Source: Gammaproteobacteria bacterium (GTDB taxonomy: Bacteria; Pseudomonadota; Gammaproteobacteria; Arenicellales; Poriferihabitantaceae). From it: a stretch of DNA of 11,237 nt. Positions 7,132 to 11,237 of this stretch are shown here, in pieces (the first letter of the stretch is position 1; every line of letters begins with the position of its first letter). The stretch spans positions 1 through 11,237 of the forward strand of contig VXPI01000118.1 of NCBI GenBank assembly GCA_009839585.1, in the 5' to 3' direction. The notes beneath the pieces were generated by a model. The model saw only the letters and a program-made list of their open reading frames with translations, did no database searches and was not told the origin of the DNA. A program made the position numbers and the translations under genes.

Positions 7132-8637
7132 ATGTACCATCTTGAAATGATATATCCGATGATCGTTTCGACTGTATTTTGGAGGAAATCTTCACTGGCA
7201 TTACTGCTACTCATTGGACTGTCGATGAGCGCATCAGGCGATCAGATGATCACTGATTCAAATATCAGTCAGTCCCTTCCTTCTACAACTGCCGAAAATC
7301 CGTCATCGCAAAAAAAGGCCTACCTGAATCTGAAAATGAACGGAACAGTTCAAGGAGATCGGCTCGGAGACATGAATCTATGGCATTTCCTGCAGCGAAG
7401 ATTCGAGCTTGAATACTCCAACCCCGGCGATACACTTATTGAACGATTTGAGACGAGGTTCAGTGGTCAACCGGTATATTTTGAACAGTTATCGCAACGC
7501 GCTTACTGGTATCTGCCCTACATTGTCGAGGAAATAGAGAAACGTGGCCTGCCTTATGATCTTGCGATTATTCCGATCATAGAAAGCGAGCTCAGGCCCA
7601 CTGCGGTATCGACTTCAAGAGCGGCCGGATTATGGCAGTTCATTCCTTCAACCGGAGCAAAATTCGGTCTCCGACAAGACTGGTGGGTTGATGAGAGAAA
7701 GGACTTGATAAAGTCCACCCAAGCAGCTCTGGACTACCTCACTTTCCTGTTGAAGGAGTTCGATAACGATTGGGAACTGGCTCTGGCCAGTTATAACGCA
7801 GGATCCGGTCGTGTGCGAAATGCTATAAACGCAAACTTGCGCACAAAACGTCCGACTACATATTCCGATCTGAAACTGCCACGGGAAACCCGTGCTTATT
7901 TGCCAAAGCTTGTGGCAATTCGCAATATCATCTCGAATCCTGAAAAGTATGGAATCAATCTCCACCCCATACCCAAAACAGCAACCATTTCCGTGATTGA
8001 CGCCAAATCGCAAACTGACTTGATTCTCCTGTCCTCGTTACTCTCACTCAAGCCTCGCGTTCTCAAGGAACTAAATCCTGGGTATTTGAAGGGCATAACT
8101 CCCCCAGCCGGTCCACATCAAATCGTGGTTCCTGCTGAAGTGGCCGTGACGCTGGTGGACATACTGGCAAAAAAAGCACTATGGAACAAGCTGACATGGG
8201 ATATTCACCGCGTACGGAAAGGAGAGTATCTGGATGCCATTGCCGCCCGATACAACACCAAAACCCGAATACTCAAGCGATTGAACAACCTTAAGTCTGA
8301 CACGATATACCCTGATCAGACACTACGAATCCCAATAACCAGAATTGATAAAGAAGATCTTGCTATCGGTCCGAAAGAGGAAGAAACCTCGGGAAAAAGC
8401 GGTGTAGCGAATGCAGAAATGCAATCAAACACTGCGGAATCGCTGGTTGCCCGCAGAAAAACAGAGGAACCTGTATTCAGGGTTGGTGACGGTATCTACA
8501 ACGTAAGGAAAAACGATGACCTGAAACGAATCGCCAATCTCTTCGGGATTCCCTTGCAACAGCTTCGGGAAATGAATGACATGAACCATTCGTCCGAAGT
8601 AGCCACAGGGCAAAGACTGATTATCAGAAAAAAGTAG
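7132..8637 (+). CDS. mltD: Membrane-bound lytic murein transglycosylase D with LysM repeats
   Basis: MltD-type enzymes cleave the MurNAc-GlcNAc bond of peptidoglycan, forming 1,6-anhydro products. The 501-residue protein starts with a signal peptide (hydrophobic core about 21-32). The SLT domain follows: AIIPIIESELRPTAVS (145-160) with catalytic Glu151, then RAAGLWQFIPSTGAKFGL (163-180) and ASYNAGSGRVRNAI (219-232). A degenerate LysM-like stretch (about 285-335) precedes two good LysM domains (about 357-402 and 454-500) that would bind glycan. No lipobox cysteine is present, so it is secreted or anchored by an uncleaved signal rather than a lipoprotein as in E. coli. In-frame ATGs at 7147 and 7159 are alternatives; the last gives the most standard signal peptide, and none has a strong ribosome-binding site. 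The gene is divergent from mdh and convergent with the glycosylase gene. Confidence 0.92.
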   Translation: MYHLEMIYPMIVSTVFWRKSSLALLLLIGLSMSASGDQMITDSNISQSLPSTTAENPSSQKKAYLNLKMNGTVQGDRLGDMNLWHFLQRRFELEYSNPGDTLIERFETRFSGQPVYFEQLSQRAYWYLPYIVEEIEKRGLPYDLAIIPIIESELRPTAVSTSRAAGLWQFIPSTGAKFGLRQDWWVDERKDLIKSTQAALDYLTFLLKEFDNDWELALASYNAGSGRVRNAINANLRTKRPTTYSDLKLPRETRAYLPKLVAIRNIISNPEKYGINLHPIPKTATISVIDAKSQTDLILLSSLLSLKPRVLKELNPGYLKGITPPAGPHQIVVPAEVAVTLVDILAKKALWNKLTWDIHRVRKGEYLDAIAARYNTKTRILKRLNNLKSDTIYPDQTLRIPITRIDKEDLAIGPKEEETSGKSGVANAEMQSNTAESLVARRKTEEPVFRVGDGIYNVRKNDDLKRIANLFGIPLQQLREMNDMNHSSEVATGQRLIIRKK

Positions 8638-8673
8638 AAAAAAGTGATTATCGAGGTTTCTCTCGGCACTTCC

Positions 8674-9402
8674 CTAGTTCATTTGAGACCTGGCCAGCAA
8701 CAAGTCTTGCCATGCGATTCGCTTTTGGTCGGGGCTTCTAAGCAGATATGCAGGATGGTAAGTAACGATCAGCGGTATCCCTGTCTTTTCGTATGTATGT
8801 ACAGCCCCACGTAATAGAGACATCGGTGTTTTTTCGTGGGCATCAAGTAGTAATCGAGCACTAATCCTGCCAAGCGCAACAATGACACGAGGTTGAACCA
8901 TGGCAATCTGTGCCTTTAGATAAGGTGTACACTGTTCAACCTCATGCTCTGCCGGATCACGATTATCCGGTGGGCGACACTTTATGGCATTCGCTATAAA
9001 CACCTGATCACGGGATAATCCCAAAGCGGCGATCATGGATGTCAGTAACTGACCCGAACGGCCCACAAAAGGCAATCCCTGCAAGTCCTCATCTCGCCCC
9101 GGAGCTTCTCCAATGAACATCCAGTCAGCTGCAGGATTACCCGTTCCAGGTACGGCATTCTTCCTTTCTCTCGACAGTGGACATCGTTGGCACCCACGCA
9201 CTACAGAAGCGACCTCTTCAAGATTTTCGAACTGCCCAGAGTCAACAGTCTTGACAGTTTCTGGCTCATCAAAGATGCCGGTCTTGCTGTCTTCAGGCCG
9301 GCTTTCCCCGGTTGGCGCATCATCTGAATCCAGGCGTGATTTCCAGACCGTTATCCCCATCTGGCCCAGTATTCGGGCACGACGCTGATCAAGGGCTGTC
9401 AT
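8674..9402 (-). CDS. Uracil-DNA glycosylase, family 4 (Fe-S)
   Basis: A family 4 uracil-DNA glycosylase removing uracil from DNA ahead of base-excision repair. With the ATG at 9402 it has 242 residues. Four cysteines suited to a 4Fe-4S cluster are at 71 and 74 (CQRC), 142 (AIKCRPP) and 158 (EQCTPYL). The active-site motif is GEAPGRDED (98-106), followed by GLPFVGRSGQLL (109-120), and the second motif is HPAYLLR (216-222). Residues 20-65 are a low-conservation acidic linker. An in-frame start at 9492 would overlap leuA by almost 90 bases; the ATG at 9402, one base after the leuA stop, gives MTALDQRRARILGQMGI, a sensible N-terminus. It is probably cotranscribed with leuA. It converges on mltD with 36 bases between stops. 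Confidence 0.92.
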   Translation of the reverse strand: MTALDQRRARILGQMGITVWKSRLDSDDAPTGESRPEDSKTGIFDEPETVKTVDSGQFENLEEVASVVRGCQRCPLSRERKNAVPGTGNPAADWMFIGEAPGRDEDLQGLPFVGRSGQLLTSMIAALGLSRDQVFIANAIKCRPPDNRDPAEHEVEQCTPYLKAQIAMVQPRVIVALGRISARLLLDAHEKTPMSLLRGAVHTYEKTGIPLIVTYHPAYLLRSPDQKRIAWQDLLLARSQMN

Positions 9403-9403
9403 T

Positions 9404-10951
9404 TCATATTCCGGAGACTCGTTGAGGATGGATTCGTGTTTCCTGACCGTAGATTTTGTTTGCAGCGTTAATATAGGCTCTGGCTGACGCAACTACAATG
9501 TCAAGGTCTGTACCGTGACCATTATAAATCTCGCCATTTTTTTCAAGGCGAACACTGACCTCTCCCTGAGCATCGCTTCCGCCGGTTACGCTATTCACCG
9601 AAAACAGCTGAAGCGTGCTGTCGGTATTCAACACCTCTTCAATTGCCTTGAAGGTCGCATCAACAGCCCCATTACCCGATTGCTCCGAAGCAACTTCCTT
9701 ATCGTCGATCTCGATCACCACTCTTGACGAGGGTGCAATACCGGTCTCAGAACTCGTTTTGAGATGTTTCAGGGTGAAGTGATCGTTTTCCGCACGATTT
9801 CCTGTTTCCGTTACCAGAGCCTGAAGGTCATCGTCGAATATTTCATGCTTGCTATCCGCCATTTTCTTGAAACGACGAAACGCATCATTCATTTCATCAT
9901 CACTTGAAAATTCGAATCCCAGGTCCTTAAGCCTGTCGACAAATGCATGACGCCCCGAGTGTTTTCCAAGAACCATTCGGTTTGAACCCCAGCCGACATC
10001 TTCCGCAGACATGATTTCGTAGGTTTCCCGGGCCTTTATAACCCCATCCTGGTGAATACCGGCCTCGTGCGCGAATGCATTTGCACCAACGATCGCCTTG
10101 TTGGGTTGCACAGGGAATCCCGTGATATTTGAAACCAGTCGACTCGCAGGGACAATCTGTGTGGTATCGATACCGGTATCGCAGTTAAATTCATCCTGCC
10201 GGGTCCGGACAGCCATCACAATTTCTTCCAGGGAGGCATTGCCAGCCCGCTCACCCAAACCGTTTACCGTGCATTCGACCTGTCGGGCACCAGCCATGAC
10301 AGCGGACAAGGAATTGGCTACTGCCAATCCCAGATCATTATGACAATGAACCGAGAATACGACCTTGTCTGAATTCGGAATAGCTTCGATCAGCCTTTGA
10401 ATCAAGCCACCGAACTGTCCGGGCAGGTTATATCCGACTGTATCGGGGATGTTGATTGTGGTTGCGCCTGCATTGATGACCTTCTCGATAATATGGCATA
10501 GGAAGTCAAATTCTGATCGTCCTGCATCTTCAGGCGAGAATTCGACATTATCGGTATATTGTCGTGCCTGGGTTACAGCTGCCACAGCATGTTCTACAAC
10601 CTGGTCACCGGACATGCGAAGCTTGCTTTTCATATGGATAGGCGAGGTCGCAATGAAAGTATGAATTCTTGAGGCATCAGACTTCTTCAGAGCTTCGCCT
10701 GCCTTTCTGACATCGTCTGGGTTTGCTCGTGCCAGACCACAGACAACACTGTTTTTGATAAGCCCGGCTATGGCATTGACGGATGCAAAGTCTCCCGGAC
10801 TGGCTGCAGGAAACCCGGCTTCAATGACGTCCACCTTCATTTTTTCAAGTTGACGGGCTATTCGTATTTTTTCCTCTTGTGTCATGGAAGCCCCAGGACT
10901 CTGTTCTCCATCACGCAAGGTAGTATCAAAAATTACAAGTTTTTCTTTCAT
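9404..10951 (-). CDS. leuA: 2-isopropylmalate synthase
   Basis: LeuA condenses acetyl-CoA with 2-oxoisovalerate, the committed step of leucine synthesis. With the ATG at 10951 it has 515 residues (523 in E. coli). The TIM-barrel domain carries [12 protein letters not shown] (9-20), FSPEDAGRS (138-146), the metal-binding [13 protein letters not shown] (202-214) and [14 protein letters not shown] (230-243). The last 130 residues form the C-terminal regulatory domain for leucine feedback, beginning near SSRVVIEI. An in-frame TTG at 10963 would add four residues; the ATG is preferred and has GGGT seven bases upstream. The leader region holds a leucine-rich peptide and a strong hairpin, so attenuation by leucyl-tRNA supply is likely. 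Its stop is one base before the uracil-DNA glycosylase ATG. Confidence 0.97.
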   Translation of the reverse strand: MKEKLVIFDTTLRDGEQSPGASMTQEEKIRIARQLEKMKVDVIEAGFPAASPGDFASVNAIAGLIKNSVVCGLARANPDDVRKAGEALKKSDASRIHTFIATSPIHMKSKLRMSGDQVVEHAVAAVTQARQYTDNVEFSPEDAGRSEFDFLCHIIEKVINAGATTINIPDTVGYNLPGQFGGLIQRLIEAIPNSDKVVFSVHCHNDLGLAVANSLSAVMAGARQVECTVNGLGERAGNASLEEIVMAVRTRQDEFNCDTGIDTTQIVPASRLVSNITGFPVQPNKAIVGANAFAHEAGIHQDGVIKARETYEIMSAEDVGWGSNRMVLGKHSGRHAFVDRLKDLGFEFSSDDEMNDAFRRFKKMADSKHEIFDDDLQALVTETGNRAENDHFTLKHLKTSSETGIAPSSRVVIEIDDKEVASEQSGNGAVDATFKAIEEVLNTDSTLQLFSVNSVTGGSDAQGEVSVRLEKNGEIYNGHGTDLDIVVASARAYINAANKIYGQETRIHPQRVSGI

Positions 10952-10989
10952 TTTGTTACCCAAACAATAGGCAATTGCAAGTGGTTTCC

Positions 10990-11008
10990 GATTGGCTTAT
11001 GACCAACC
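10990..11008 (-). promoter_or_regulatory. Second hairpin in the leuA leader
   Basis: In the leader RNA, GGUUGG (11008-11003) can pair with CCAAUC (10995-10990) around a seven-base loop, with one G-U wobble. It directly follows a U6 run (11014-11009) and precedes leuA by about 40 bases. No U run follows, so it is not an intrinsic terminator; GUUGG could also pair with CCAAC inside the leader peptide gene (near 11096), giving an alternative fold. Confidence 0.3.
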
Positions 11009-11038
11009 AAAAAAGACAGATAGAGATGTGATAGGAGA

Positions 11039-11125
11039 TTACTGCGCCACTAGGCGCAGTAGAAGTAGCAGGCGTTCGCTGGAAGCGACCTTGTTGGAGA
11101 GATTTAATACTGTACTGTAATGCAT
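11039..11125 (-). CDS. leuL: leu operon leader peptide (attenuation peptide)
   Basis: A 28-codon ORF from ATG (11125) to TAA (11039), 87 bases upstream of the leuA ATG. It encodes eight leucines; codons 19-23 are CTG CTA CTT CTA CTG, then Arg, then CTA, and the peptide ends VAQ. A run of regulatory leucine codons just before leuA is the hallmark of ribosome-mediated attenuation: scarce leucyl-tRNA would stall the ribosome here and change the downstream fold. E. coli LeuL is also 28 residues with a tandem leucine run, though the rest differs. The last leucine codons lie within the left arm of a perfect 9-bp hairpin whose right arm runs to the stop codon. No Shine-Dalgarno sequence precedes the ATG, and the likely -10 box is only nine bases upstream, so it may be translated from a very short or absent 5' leader. 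Confidence 0.82.
   Translation of the reverse strand: MHYSTVLNLSNKVASSERLLLLLRLVAQ
11040..11061 (-). promoter_or_regulatory. Leader hairpin overlapping the leucine codons (attenuator component)
   Basis: A perfect 9-bp stem pairs TACTGCGCC (11061-11053) with GGCGCAGTA (11048-11040) around a TAGT loop on the minus strand. The left arm contains the fourth and fifth tandem leucine codons; the right arm ends at the leuL stop. A ribosome stalled on the leucine codons would cover the left arm and free the right arm. The next U run (11014-11009) begins 25 bases after the stem, too far for a standard intrinsic terminator, so this looks like the 1:2 pause hairpin of an attenuator, or a regulator of another kind. 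Confidence 0.65.
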
Positions 11126-11134
11126 AGCGCGAAG

Positions 11135-11161
11135 TTTATACAAAGAAAAATGAATTTACAA
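11135..11161 (-). promoter_or_regulatory. Candidate promoter for leuL-leuA
   Basis: On the minus strand TTGTAA (11161-11156) and TATAAA (11140-11135) are separated by 15 bases in an AT-rich stretch. The -10 is a five-of-six match, the -35 four of six, and the spacer is short. The predicted transcription start falls within about three bases of the leuL ATG. A promoter further upstream, partly outside the window, is possible. Confidence 0.4.
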
Positions 11162-11237
11162 CCACAATTTTTTTCAATGCAGGGAGATTTACAAAGGCAG
11201 CCCTGTTTCCCGCACCGGTTCCCAATGATGCCTAAAC

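Noticed and set aside
8638..8673. Possible terminator between mltD and the glycosylase gene (CGAG/CTCG with A runs on the plus strand)
   Set aside because: The stem is only four pairs and the T run on the minus strand starts about nine bases away, too weak to call.
9403..9492. Longer N-terminus for the uracil-DNA glycosylase from a start at 9492
   Set aside because: It would overlap leuA by nearly 90 bases, and the extra residues show no family similarity; the ATG at 9402 follows the leuA stop by one base.
11105..11121. TACTGTACTGTA resembling a LexA box near the leuL start
   Set aside because: The two half-sites are tandem direct repeats, not the inverted CTGT-N8-ACAG arrangement, and the bases lie inside the leader peptide gene.
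11150..11237. Plus-strand ORF from ATG 11150 open to the window end, divergent from leuL
   Set aside because: Only 29 codons are visible, there is no ribosome-binding site, the peptide is unfamiliar, and it overlaps the likely leuL promoter. The sequence beyond the window is needed.

Overview
The window looks like ordinary core chromosome of a gammaproteobacterium. The main evidence is the gene order nadK-recN-(short acetyltransferase)-bamE, a BamE lipoprotein, a periplasmic DsbC-type disulfide isomerase, MltD with LysM domains, and a leuA gene preceded by a leucine-rich leader peptide as in enteric relatives. Base composition looks moderate and even by eye. I see no transposase, integrase, phage gene, tRNA, rRNA or CRISPR array, and I cannot name the genus.

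Layout. From 28 to 3407 on the plus strand there is a tightly packed run: NAD kinase, RecN, an ArgA-like short N-acetyltransferase and BamE, with gaps or overlaps of a few bases. A 10-bp inverted repeat at the bamE stop codon separates it from the convergent dsbC-like gene (minus, 3461-4189). A non-coding gap of 273 bases with several short inverted repeats follows. Next, on the minus strand, are a nucleoside-phosphorylase-superfamily gene (4463-5047) and a family 2 glycosyltransferase (5044-5868), joined by a four-base GTGA overlap, and malate dehydrogenase (5960-6937). A divergent promoter region of about 190 bases precedes mltD (plus, 7132-8637). The rest is minus strand: a family 4 uracil-DNA glycosylase (8674-9402), one base downstream of leuA (9404-10951).

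The best finding is upstream of leuA. A 28-codon leader ORF (11039-11125, minus) has five consecutive leucine codons plus a sixth two codons later, and a perfect 9-bp hairpin overlaps its end. It looks like a leuL attenuation leader controlling leuA and, by read-through, the uracil-DNA glycosylase. No textbook intrinsic terminator is visible: the U6 run lies about 24 bases beyond the hairpin, and the stretch between is C/U-rich and nearly G-free. The termination mechanism may therefore be non-standard, possibly Rho-dependent.

The second point of interest is the coupled glycosyltransferase/nucleosidase pair, whose joint role I cannot assign. I did not find a clearly novel multi-gene system here.
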